Positions 6,528-13,680 of a stretch of 25,966 nucleotides of DNA are shown here, piece by piece. This DNA comes from Microcaldota archaeon (GTDB lineage Archaea; Micrarchaeota; Micrarchaeia; Micrarchaeales; Micrarchaeaceae). How positions within the stretch are numbered: the first letter of the stretch is position 1; each line of letters opens with the position of its first letter. Both the position numbers and the translations under genes were made by a program. The stretch spans positions 6,899 to 32,864 of the forward strand of contig JAJYEJ010000004.1 of assembly GCA_021785805.1 (NCBI GenBank), written 5' to 3'. A model generated the notes under the pieces. The model was not told where the DNA came from, did not search any database, and was given only the letters and a program-made list of their open reading frames with translations.

Positions 6528-9362
6528 TCATCCGAAAGACAATCTTGTCTCCTTGTAGAGCGGGAGCGGACCCTGCGCGTACAGCTGCGATATCTGCGTT
6601 GGCGTGAGCGCCGTATCGTATATCTGCACGTCGGAGACGCTGCCGTTCAGGGTGCCGTAGCTGCCTCCATAGAAGTATCCTATGTATCCCGTGCTCCCGG
6701 CGTCGCCGCATCCGACGTACTCGTTGCTGAACATCACCCTTGTCCCGAGATACATAGTCGCATAGCCATTGTTTACGACAACGGCCGGCATCAGCCACCT
6801 ATCCAGGTACTGGCCTGGACGGTAGTTCCCGCCTGGGAGCCCATACGGTATACTGTTGAACACGTATAGTATGGATATCGAGTTGTACTCTATTGCGACT
6901 CCGTCACTTGTTGGGGTGACTGTCGATATGGCCGTCTCGTAGCCATCCGGATTAGAAACAGGAGTGGGGATGTTCCCGCTCATGTATGACCATGCGAGCT
7001 CGGTATAGCTGCAAAGACCAGATGGAAGCCCGGTGTTGAACTGTATGTTGCTGGCTGCGCCGTTGAACTTCGCCACCAAATTCGAGTTTGTAGCGTTCGG
7101 GGAGTAGAGCGTGTTAGCGTACACCACATTGGAGACAACAGATCCGTTGTCGTGGTTCCAGCTGTAGTCATTCGCATTGCCGTCCAGCGGCCACCATCCG
7201 ACAAGCCCAGCGCCCGCCAGTGGGGCTCCGGCTATCCCCTCCCTGTATATCTCGCCTATCTGCCGCTGCGACAGATAAGAGCTGTAGAGCTGCACATTTT
7301 GTATCATGCCGTTGAACGTAGAGCCTCCGTTCGCCCATGCGTCATTGCCTATGTAGAGCGGGGAGTTCGAGGCTATCGGGTTGCCGATGGCGACGCCTTC
7401 GGTCTTATATGATAGGTACGGCGTGTCGTTGTAGTACACTGCCCATCTGCCGGTAATGTTCTCGTATTCCCCGGTGACCATGATCCAGCCGCCTGATGGC
7501 ACGTTCATCACGTCAGGCCCATTAGTCTCAGGGCCCCCCTGATCGGAGTCCAGTTTCTTGAATCCATGCGTTCCTATTGTCATGACATAGTTGCAGTCTG
7601 CATTCGTCATAGCTGGGCAGGATACGGATGGGACGTTGCAGAAGCCGGGGTCGATCTCGAATCCGAAGTTATTTGTCGTATTGAGGTCGCTTATCATGCC
7701 CTGGCACTGGTTGTCGGACCCCTTCAGGTATATCCAGCCTATCGCAGTGAAGGAGTCATTGGCGGCTATCGCCGCGTTAGAGGCTGAAGAGTACGGGACG
7801 CTGATATACCCCTCGGCGTTCTGGTTCAGCGAGGCGGTGTAGAATGATGATGCATTGACAGGCATAGGAGACCACTGCGGATCCGTGAAGGTCCCAGGGC
7901 CTACGTTCGACAGCCCGAAGTTCGGCACCATGTTGCCAAAGCCCTGAGCCAGGGGCAGCCAGTCCGACAGGTAACCGGCAGTGCTGGAGTTGCCGTTGAA
8001 TACAGTAGCCGTCACGTTCGCTATGCCAGAATAGAAGCTGTTCGATGTGACGAATGCCTGTGCATTGCCGTTTGAATCGGTGGTCAGCGTCTCATACGGG
8101 GCGTTGGCGTCTATCAATGTGCCCTGCGTGCCTGCCAATCCGACCGTTGCCCCGACCACTGGAGCTGCCGACGGGTTTAACACCTTGAGCGTGAGCTGCG
8201 CCACGCTGTTGTGCGCAACTGCCGCGGATGCCGTTCCTGCGTTCCCGTTTCCGGAGTAGTCGAGCGAGTCCCTGCTTAGCGGATACCACGCTATCAGTGA
8301 TGTGTTGTCCAGGGGGGAGCCGCCTATGCCTTCCTGGAAAAGCTGGGTCACCTGGGACCTGCTGATATTGGTCGAATATATCTGTATGTTCGCTATCCTC
8401 CCGCCCATGTACGCACCGCTGTCCCACGTGCCGATGGCGTTGCCTATCTGCAGGTAGTATGGGGATGGGATATTGAGCAATCCCGCTGCGGTGCTGGTGC
8501 AGTCCTGCGACCCGTTCACTATGATTGCACGGAACTTCGACGTCGCGTTGAACTGCGCACCGAATTGGTACCATTTGCCGGCTGAAGGTCCGTCGGTGCA
8601 TTGGAGGTCGTCGGCGAAGAAGTTGAGGTACCACTGGTCCTTCCTCGAAAAGAGGCCGAAACCCTCATTGCCTGTGCTTGTTCCGGCCCACGCGTAACCC
8701 AGGTCGCCGTTCGGAGTTCCCGGATTGGCCAGGTCGGTCCCATACGGCCAATACACCCAGCCTAAAATCGTAAATGATGTACTCTGGAATGGAAGGAGAT
8801 TTGTCCCGATATTTGACAGTGGGCTCATGAACGTGCCGGCATTGGTGTCTGCCAATGCCTTGATCTGAAGATATGAAGGCTGCGACTGGACCGATGGGGG
8901 TTTCTGGTTCAGGTATATCACACCGTCCCTGTTCGACACCTTTATGTAGCCGGTGTAAGTTGGCAACAGGTATAAATCGATGTTGTTGGCGCTCGTTGAT
9001 AGCGGTGTGCCGTTTATCACAAGATTCTTTGCATTGCTGTGTGCGTATGCGGTAAGCACCTGGCTGCCTATCTTCATGCTGACTATCACGATGCCGGTCG
9101 ACGATACGGTTATGTTGTACTGCGTCAGGCCTATCGATCCGGCCAGTGGTATGCTTGCGGAGTAGCCGTTGCCGTTGTAGAGCCCCTGGTTGATGTAGCC
9201 GGCTATGTTCTGCGCTTCGAGCTGCAAGGCGGAGTACTGCTGCTGGCTCAGGGTCGCTGACCTCTCTGTCGTTATGACCCCGAAGAAGACGAGGAATATC
9301 ACTAGGACGAAAGAGTATACTACTACGAACTCCAGTGCTATCTGTGCCTTCCCATTGGCCAT
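6528..9362 (-). CDS. Class III signal-peptide protein with three LamG-like regions (944 aa)
   Basis: The chosen start (9362) gives M-A-N-G-K-A then Q-I-A-L-E and a hydrophobic helix, an almost ideal archaeal class III signal with Glu at +5. It has a strong RBS (GGAGGG, 3 nt spacing). An in-frame ATG 48 nt upstream would add 16 residues before the signal and lacks such an RBS. LamG-like regions lie at about 180-350, 520-715 and 760-940; the first two end in a shared hinge (G-I-x-G-x-P-L...W-x-P-L...D-Y-S). An Ig-like module lies at about 389-455, where V-V-G-A-T-V and T-D-S-N-G-N-A resemble Big/carboxypeptidase-like repeats. It is the first gene of the operon and probably exported and anchored in, or polymerised from, the membrane as a pilin-like subunit. 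What it binds is unknown. Confidence 0.85.
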   Translation of the reverse strand: MANGKAQIALEFVVVYSFVLVIFLVFFGVITTERSATLSQQQYSALQLEAQNIAGYINQGLYNGNGYSASIPLAGSIGLTQYNITVSSTGIVIVSMKIGSQVLTAYAHSNAKNLVINGTPLSTSANNIDLYLLPTYTGYIKVSNRDGVIYLNQKPPSVQSQPSYLQIKALADTNAGTFMSPLSNIGTNLLPFQSTSFTILGWVYWPYGTDLANPGTPNGDLGYAWAGTSTGNEGFGLFSRKDQWYLNFFADDLQCTDGPSAGKWYQFGAQFNATSKFRAIIVNGSQDCTSTAAGLLNIPSPYYLQIGNAIGTWDSGAYMGGRIANIQIYSTNISRSQVTQLFQEGIGGSPLDNTSLIAWYPLSRDSLDYSGNGNAGTASAAVAHNSVAQLTLKVLNPSAAPVVGATVGLAGTQGTLIDANAPYETLTTDSNGNAQAFVTSNSFYSGIANVTATVFNGNSSTAGYLSDWLPLAQGFGNMVPNFGLSNVGPGTFTDPQWSPMPVNASSFYTASLNQNAEGYISVPYSSASNAAIAANDSFTAIGWIYLKGSDNQCQGMISDLNTTNNFGFEIDPGFCNVPSVSCPAMTNADCNYVMTIGTHGFKKLDSDQGGPETNGPDVMNVPSGGWIMVTGEYENITGRWAVYYNDTPYLSYKTEGVAIGNPIASNSPLYIGNDAWANGGSTFNGMIQNVQLYSSYLSQRQIGEIYREGIAGAPLAGAGLVGWWPLDGNANDYSWNHDNGSVVSNVVYANTLYSPNATNSNLVAKFNGAASNIQFNTGLPSGLCSYTELAWSYMSGNIPTPVSNPDGYETAISTVTPTSDGVAIEYNSISILYVFNSIPYGLPGGNYRPGQYLDRWLMPAVVVNNGYATMYLGTRVMFSNEYVGCGDAGSTGYIGYFYGGSYGTLNGSVSDVQIYDTALTPTQISQLYAQGPLPLYKETRLSFG

Positions 9363-9404
9363 AATCCCTCCACACCCTCGAAGCGGTGTTTTATTATGGA
9401 TAGG

Positions 9405-9417
9405 AAGCAATAAAAAG
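9405..9417 (-). promoter_or_regulatory. TATA-like box for the pilin-LamG operon
   Basis: On the minus strand a CTTTTTATTG element lies about 45-55 nt upstream of the ATG at 9362. A start site about 25 nt downstream would leave a leader of roughly 20-25 nt containing the GGAGGG RBS. The same T-run lies just past the rpo11 stop and could also act as its transcription terminator. A second weaker box (ATAATAAAA, around 9390-9398) would place the transcript start inside the RBS, so it is less likely. Confidence 0.45.
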
Positions 9418-9442
9418 TCGAACGAATGAAGCGGTAGAGGGC

Positions 9443-9712
9443 TTACTTCTTGGGGATGCTCTTCTTAAGCGCGCCTATCGTATCATCGAGCTCGTCGAGC
9501 GCCTTCAGCAGCGCATCCTTGGCCTTTTTCTTGCCTGTCCTTATGATTAGCACAGGCTTGCCGATGTCCGGATGGTCCTTTGACACCCCTGCGAACTCGA
9601 CGTCGTGGCTCTTCCTCAGCTGGCTCGCTATCAAGTCAGGTATGGTGAAATCCTTGGTCTCGAACTCTATCTCCAGATGGTCGCTCTCTTCCTTGATTAT
9701 ATTTATCTTCAT
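9443..9712 (-). CDS. rpo11: DNA-directed RNA polymerase subunit Rpo11 (subunit L)
   Basis: The 89-residue product matches the archaeal Rpo11/RpoL family in length and sequence. The conserved core D-F-T-I-P-D-L-I-A-S-Q-L is followed by V-E-F-A-G-V-S-K-D-H-P and then K-P-V-L-I-I-R-T, with an amphipathic C-terminal helix. In the family, Rpo11 pairs with Rpo3 through the alpha-like dimerisation fold and helps nucleate assembly of the polymerase. The ATG overlaps the csl4 stop by 4 nt (ATGA), so it is probably translated by coupling from csl4. I see no missing core motif. Confidence is high from family motifs and context. Confidence 0.95.
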   Translation of the reverse strand: MKINIIKEESDHLEIEFETKDFTIPDLIASQLRKSHDVEFAGVSKDHPDIGKPVLIIRTGKKKAKDALLKALDELDDTIGALKKSIPKK

Positions 9713-10560
9713 TCTATCACCTTGCCGTCTTTTCCCTTGTCCCAGAATCCGGGTCCGGGTCCGCCTCCGCCGTGCCTTTCCCTGTCCAATTGGCCGCCAT
9801 GGCCACGGTCGCGGTCGCGGTAGCGATCCCTGTTGAAGCCCCCGCCGCCCCTGTCCCCGCCGAATGGCCTTCTTCCGAATCCTCTCCTGTCCCCTCCCAT
9901 GAACCTTCTCCTTTCTATCTGTTTGAAGTGCCTGTTCTCCTCGAATATCTTAAGTATCTCCCCCGGCTTCCCGTAGTATATGCTTATCTTCCTGTTCTCC
10001 TTGCGCTTGCATATCGGGCATTCCAGCGTGCCTTCATGCTTGCCCTCTATCTGCATCGGAATGCCGCATGACCTGCAGTTCGACAGCACCACTCCGGCTT
10101 CGCTGTCGTCAAGGCTGAGTTCGTACGTATCGCCGCTGTCCTCCACTATCCTGGCGACGACGACATCGCCTACCCTGCAGGGCTTGCTCGGTCTTGCGTC
10201 CTCCATGGAGCCTCTCCTGAAGTCCGAGTCCCTCCTCTGTTTAGATATTATCTTTCCATCGTTGAGCGCGAAGAACTTCTTGTTGCTCGTCCTTATGCTG
10301 TCCACCCTGACGAATACGACCGCTCCGACATCGTCGATTACGCTGCCTACCACGAGCATCCCTCTTCCAAGCTTTACCAGCTCGTACTCGCTGTTGTGGA
10401 CGCTCGCCTTCCCTTCGGAGATCTCTGACGATCCGATGATCGACGCTTTTATCTCGCCGTTGTCCACGAAGGTGTTCTCCGATGGTATGGACTCCTCCTC
10501 ATAGGATATAGTATCGCCGGGCATGACGAGCCGCTTCTGGTTTGATTTTTCTTCTGACAT
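9709..10560 (-). CDS. csl4: Exosome complex RNA-binding subunit Csl4, with Gly/Arg-rich tail
   Basis: This 283-residue protein shows the archaeal Csl4 order. The N-terminal domain includes V-M-P-G-D (about 12-16). A central S1-like RNA-binding domain follows (about 64-152, with G-M-L-V-V-G-S-V and G-D-V-V-V-A-R-I). A C-terminal zinc ribbon has Cys162, Cys165, Cys181 and Cys184 in CxxC...CxxC form. Csl4 forms part of the cap of the archaeal exosome and recruits RNA and partners. The family is usually about 180-200 residues. Here about 65 extra residues after position 215 are rich in Gly, Arg and Asp, with repeated R-D and G-G units, resembling a disordered RNA-binding tail. The S1 region also seems to carry a basic insertion (about 100-125). 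A GTGAA motif precedes the ATG. It overlaps rpo11. Confidence 0.93.
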   Translation of the reverse strand: MSEEKSNQKRLVMPGDTISYEEESIPSENTFVDNGEIKASIIGSSEISEGKASVHNSEYELVKLGRGMLVVGSVIDDVGAVVFVRVDSIRTSNKKFFALNDGKIISKQRRDSDFRRGSMEDARPSKPCRVGDVVVARIVEDSGDTYELSLDDSEAGVVLSNCRSCGIPMQIEGKHEGTLECPICKRKENRKISIYYGKPGEILKIFEENRHFKQIERRRFMGGDRRGFGRRPFGGDRGGGGFNRDRYRDRDRGHGGQLDRERHGGGGPGPGFWDKGKDGKVIE

Positions 10561-10612
10561 TTGGATTCACGTTCCGTTCCCTTGCATTTAGCTGCCGTTA
10601 TGGATGTAACGC

Positions 10613-10620
10613 TATTTATT
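10613..10620 (-). promoter_or_regulatory. TATA-like box for csl4-rpo11
   Basis: On the minus strand AATAAATA lies about 55-60 nt upstream of the csl4 ATG and would give a leader of about 30 nt. The surrounding gap (10561-10776) holds no convincing gene. It also contains an AT-rich GCTTTATTGG element near 10705-10714 that could serve the plus-strand protease gene, and a short hairpin-like CCG-CTT-CGG around 10648-10656. Confidence 0.4.
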
Positions 10621-10776
10621 AGTAATCCTCTACTATCTAGATGTAAGCAGACCCGCTTCGGCTGTGCATATGAACAGGGAAGCACTAGATATACATCGGT
10701 AAAGGCTTTATTGGTTTTGGTATTGGTGGTTTAACGGGCTTTGGAATATTAGGGGGGCGAGGACAGGAGGATAAGG

Positions 10777-10803
10777 ATGATTCCGCCCAAGCCCCGCTCG
10801 TGA
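10777..10803 (+). other. Possible 8-codon leader ORF (MIPPKPRS) ahead of the metalloprotease
   Basis: A strong RBS (GGAGG, 10766-10770, 6 nt spacing) precedes an ATG that opens an 8-codon frame. This frame ends in TGA overlapping the GTG start of the protease gene (GTGA, 10800-10803). The protease GTG has no RBS of its own at the usual distance. Either this is a leader peptide that couples translation, or a frameshift separates the true ATG from the protease frame. The sequence alone does not decide. Confidence 0.4.
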
Positions 10804-11594
10804 TAAGCGGCAGGAGATTCGACGTTGTTGTGATGAGAAGGAGGATCAGGAACGCCTATGCGAGGGTGATAGATGGCAGGGTGGTGATAAGGATACCTGA
10901 GCGTCTCGGCAGGATGGGATCGAGCAGGATAGTGGATGAGCTAAGGTCGAAGATATCCGCAGGGATAATGGAAAACCCGAGCAGGTATCTCGGCATGCCC
11001 CCCATAGAATTCAGGGAAGGCCAGGACCTTCAGATATTCGGAAGGAGGTTTGCCATATCCGCGGAGACCAGACCGGGTTCGCGTTACGCGAGGTGCAGGC
11101 TGGAGGGCAGTGCACTTATGGTATCGATACCTGAGGGCGTTCAGGAGGCTGAACGCAGCGGCATAGTCTCAAGGCTCGTCACAAGAGCGATATCAAAAGC
11201 GGTGGAGGGAGACGTGCGCGCATACGTGGACGCGGTGAACAGGAGGCACTTCGATTCTGAGATAAGCAAGGTGAGGATAAGGGCCAATACCGTCCTCTGG
11301 GGCTCGTGCTCCGCCACAAACGCCATATCGCTCAACTTCAGGCTGCTCTATGCGCCGAGGGAGATGCTCGAGTACGTGGTGCTGCACGAATTGGCGCACA
11401 CGAAGGTGAGGGACCATTCAAAGAGGTTCTGGAAGCTGTTAGGCGATATAATCCCTGAGTATAAGGAGAGAAGGCGATGGCTGAGGAACAACGCCCACAC
11501 GATAGAACCAGGAGCCCATGAAGCCGTCTGGATGGACGCCCATCCGCCTTCCGGGCAACAGACGCACGGATATGGCGCACAGCCACAGCATTAG
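10800..11594 (+). CDS. DUF45/YgjP-type zinc metalloprotease
   Basis: The 264-residue product has the YgjP/WLM (DUF45) signature in its C-terminal half: W-G-S-C-S, then L-N-F-R-L-L-Y-A-P, then the zinc motif H-E-L-A-H (about residues 199-203), and a third His in R-D-H-S-K-R-F-W. The order of these motifs and the H-E-x-x-H...H spacing fit the family, whose cellular substrates are poorly known. The N-terminal 100 residues are Arg-rich. The last 25 or so residues form a His/Gln/Pro-rich tail that I do not recognise. The GTG start overlaps the stop of an 8-codon leader ORF; an alternative ATG at 10833 would remove 11 residues. It is followed by the pyrophosphatase gene after 59 nt with its own TATA-like box, so it may be transcribed alone. 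Confidence 0.88.
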   Translation: MISGRRFDVVVMRRRIRNAYARVIDGRVVIRIPERLGRMGSSRIVDELRSKISAGIMENPSRYLGMPPIEFREGQDLQIFGRRFAISAETRPGSRYARCRLEGSALMVSIPEGVQEAERSGIVSRLVTRAISKAVEGDVRAYVDAVNRRHFDSEISKVRIRANTVLWGSCSATNAISLNFRLLYAPREMLEYVVLHELAHTKVRDHSKRFWKLLGDIIPEYKERRRWLRNNAHTIEPGAHEAVWMDAHPPSGQQTHGYGAQPQH

Positions 11595-11653
11595 CGCACC
11601 GGTATAGTGTATCAGTATATAGCCTTTGGCGATAATGATTTACGGGGGATCCC

Positions 11654-12232
11654 TTGGAAGGCGATGGAAAGACCGTCTTGCTTATCACAGGCAACGCAGG
11701 AAAATACAGGGAGGCAGCTCGGATAGCCGAAGGATACGGGATAGGTGTGAAGATGTTGGACTATCCGAAGATAGAGATACAGTCCAATAGCAATGAGCAC
11801 GTGTCTATGGTGGCTGCGCTGCTGGCATATTCCCACCTTGGCGCGCCTCTGGTGGTGGAGGATAGCGGCATATTCATCAACGCGCTGAACGGATTTCCTG
11901 GAGTTCTGGCGCATTTCATAAAAGGAGGGATAGGGATAGAAGGCGTGCTGAAGCTCATGGAGGGGAAGAAGGATAGAAGCGCTTTCTTCAAGGCGGCGGT
12001 AAGCTACGTGGACAATGATGCCGTGAAATGTTTCACCGGGATATGCAGAGGCAGCATCTCCCATAAGGAGATTGGGGAGCCTGAGGAAAGCCTGCCATTC
12101 GACAGCGTATTCATGCCGGAGGGCAGTAAGGTGACGTTCGCTGAGATGGGCGTGGATGAGAAGAGCAGGTATTCCCACAGGGCGGAAGCGTTCAAAAAGC
12201 TTTTTGCGTATCTTAAGGAAGATAGGTCGTAG
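11654..12232 (+). CDS. Ham1/RdgB-like XTP/dITP diphosphatase (192 aa)
   Basis: Family motifs are present in order: I-T-G-N-A-G-K-Y-R-E near the N terminus (about 11-20), V-E-D-S-G-I-F-I and L-N-G-F-P-G in the middle, and D-E-K-S-R-Y-S-H-R-A near the C terminus. The family hydrolyses non-canonical nucleoside triphosphates (ITP, XTP) to monophosphates, cleaning the nucleotide pool. Two usually conserved stretches diverge: the family G-F-G-Y-D-P-x-F segment reads S-L-P-F-D-S-V-F, and the Y-S-A segment after P-G is replaced by L-A-H. Substrate range may therefore differ. The TTG start (11654) is preceded by GGGGG at 11644-11648; the next ATG (11664) is out of frame. A TATA-like GTATATAG lies at 11615-11622. 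The downstream gene starts 5 nt after the stop. Confidence 0.88.
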   Translation: MEGDGKTVLLITGNAGKYREAARIAEGYGIGVKMLDYPKIEIQSNSNEHVSMVAALLAYSHLGAPLVVEDSGIFINALNGFPGVLAHFIKGGIGIEGVLKLMEGKKDRSAFFKAAVSYVDNDAVKCFTGICRGSISHKEIGEPEESLPFDSVFMPEGSKVTFAEMGVDEKSRYSHRAEAFKKLFAYLKEDRS

Positions 12233-12237
12233 GTGTT

Positions 12238-12588
12238 ATGATGGACAAGAGATTCCTTGTGGTGATTTACATGGCGATATTGGTCGTGGCTGCAGCTGTC
12301 GTGTACTATTCTTATATCTCGGTCAACCAACCTCAGCCGACGGTCTTCGTCAACTTCAACCATACACAGGGGACGGCGATAGGATACATAAACAACACGC
12401 TGAAGTATCCGATATTGATTAAGACGATATACTGCACCACGCCCGGAGGAAGGAAGGAGGAGTTCTCCAGCCCTAGCAACACTCCGATACAGCCCGGGAG
12501 CAACAGCAGCATAACGCTAGATACAGCAGGCACATCTACGCTCCCTGAAGGCTGCAGCGGCTGGAAGGTCAGCTACAATATATCGTGA
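12238..12588 (+). CDS. Small membrane-anchored extracytoplasmic protein of unknown function (116 aa)
   Basis: I do not recognise this family. The N terminus (M-M-D-K-R-F) leads into one hydrophobic helix (about residues 6-26), after which roughly 90 residues are rich in Asn, Thr, Ser and Pro, with sequons and two Cys that could form a disulfide. This is the composition of a signal-anchored or secreted protein. It starts 5 nt after the pyrophosphatase stop, with two adjacent ATG codons (12238 and 12241) and an AGGTG motif just upstream. It lies 12 nt before the THUMP-FtsJ gene, so it is probably part of the same transcript. No function can be assigned. Confidence 0.7.
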   Translation: MMDKRFLVVIYMAILVVAAAVVYYSYISVNQPQPTVFVNFNHTQGTAIGYINNTLKYPILIKTIYCTTPGGRKEEFSSPSNTPIQPGSNSSITLDTAGTSTLPEGCSGWKVSYNIS

Positions 12589-12600
12589 TGTCATGACATC

Positions 12601-13680
12601 ATGAGGCGTACCGGTCAGCACATGCACAGATATATCCTTCTGGTGGACAGCCGTTTCGCGGGATACGCAAAAAAGGAGTTGCGCTCCTTCTTCGGCGAGC
12701 GATGCGGGGCCATAGACGCGATAGACGGAATGCTGCTGGCCGAGATTGACGTTGAACCTGATGCCATGGGCGACGAGATTGAAGGCAACCGTTTTATCTT
12801 CGTGTATGCCGCGGTGCCGCTGATAGGCACATGCGCGGCGAAGCCGGGGGATTATGGCGCCCTGCTCTCCATACTGGAGGAGAACCTGGATAGGAAAAAG
12901 AGCTTCAGGATAGAGGTCCTTAACATGAAAGCCAATTCCGGAACGAATGCGAAGAGCATCGAGGTGAAGCTCGGCACATCGTTGGAGGAGAGAGGCTTCG
13001 TGGCGGATCTTTCTTCACCTGGGATGGGAGCGTATGTCATACTTACCGGGAACCATGCGTTCCTTGGGCTTGAGAGCGGAAAGCGGAGGAGCACCCTGGA
13101 CTGGTTCAGGCTCTCCGTTAATAAAGGGGGGAAGGGGGTCAGCCGGGCGGAATTCAAGCTTGAGGAAGCGGCATACTTCTTCGGAATCGATTTCAGGGGC
13201 ATGAAGAGATGCATAGACATAGGCGCTGCGCCTGGGGGATGGTCAGCCGCGCTCGCGAAGACTGGATCCTCGGTGCTGGCGGTGGACCAGTCCGATCTGG
13301 ATTACGATGCGATAAGGAAGCTCGGAGTGGGCGTGGACGTTGTGGACTCCTTCGACATGAAGGATTGGAAAGGGGTGCTGCACCTCAAGAAGAGCGCCGC
13401 TAAGGCAGTCGGGGAGATAATCGGCAGCGGAATCATCTTTGACATGCTTATGATAGACATGAACGTGGAGCCGAGGGAGGCGGCCGAAGCCGCAGTCGCC
13501 CTGGCGCCGGTTGTCAGGGATGATGGAACATTGCTCATGACAATAAAACTTGTTGACCATAGGGTCCATACGCATATCGATACCGCTATGGATCGTATCA
13601 GGGGAGCCTACAGCCATGCGGCTGTCAGGAAGTTGCCGCATAACAGGAGGGAGGTGACGTTATATGCAAAAAAGGGATAA
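12601..13680 (+). CDS. THUMP-FtsJ domain RNA 2'-O-methyltransferase (RlmM-like)
   Basis: This 359-residue protein combines an N-terminal THUMP-like RNA-binding region (about 60-160, including F-R-I-E-V-L and L-T-G-N-H-A-F-L-G) with a C-terminal FtsJ/RrmJ Rossmann methyltransferase. S-adenosylmethionine binding is shown by D-I-G-A-A-P-G-G-W (206-214), and L-A-V-D-Q closes the second strand. The catalytic K-D-K-E tetrad is complete by motif: K186 in S-R-A-E-F-K-L, D286 in M-I-D-M-N, K316 in M-T-I-K-L and E351 in R-R-E-V-T-L-Y. The architecture resembles bacterial RlmM, which methylates a ribose in 23S rRNA; the target here is unknown. The start is 12601 or Met8 at 12622; GTGATG at 12585-12590 could serve the former. 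The stop overlaps the GT-C gene by 17 nt. Confidence 0.88.
   Translation: MRRTGQHMHRYILLVDSRFAGYAKKELRSFFGERCGAIDAIDGMLLAEIDVEPDAMGDEIEGNRFIFVYAAVPLIGTCAAKPGDYGALLSILEENLDRKKSFRIEVLNMKANSGTNAKSIEVKLGTSLEERGFVADLSSPGMGAYVILTGNHAFLGLESGKRRSTLDWFRLSVNKGGKGVSRAEFKLEEAAYFFGIDFRGMKRCIDIGAAPGGWSAALAKTGSSVLAVDQSDLDYDAIRKLGVGVDVVDSFDMKDWKGVLHLKKSAAKAVGEIIGSGIIFDMLMIDMNVEPREAAEAAVALAPVVRDDGTLLMTIKLVDHRVHTHIDTAMDRIRGAYSHAAVRKLPHNRREVTLYAKKG

Noticed and set aside
9363..9410. Longer N terminus for the 944-residue pilin-like protein
   Set aside because: The extra 16 residues would precede a textbook class III leader, and the downstream ATG has a GGAGGG RBS.
10648..10656. Small hairpin between csl4 and the protease as a possible small RNA
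   Set aside because: The stem is only three perfect pairs, with no C/D or H/ACA boxes that I can identify.
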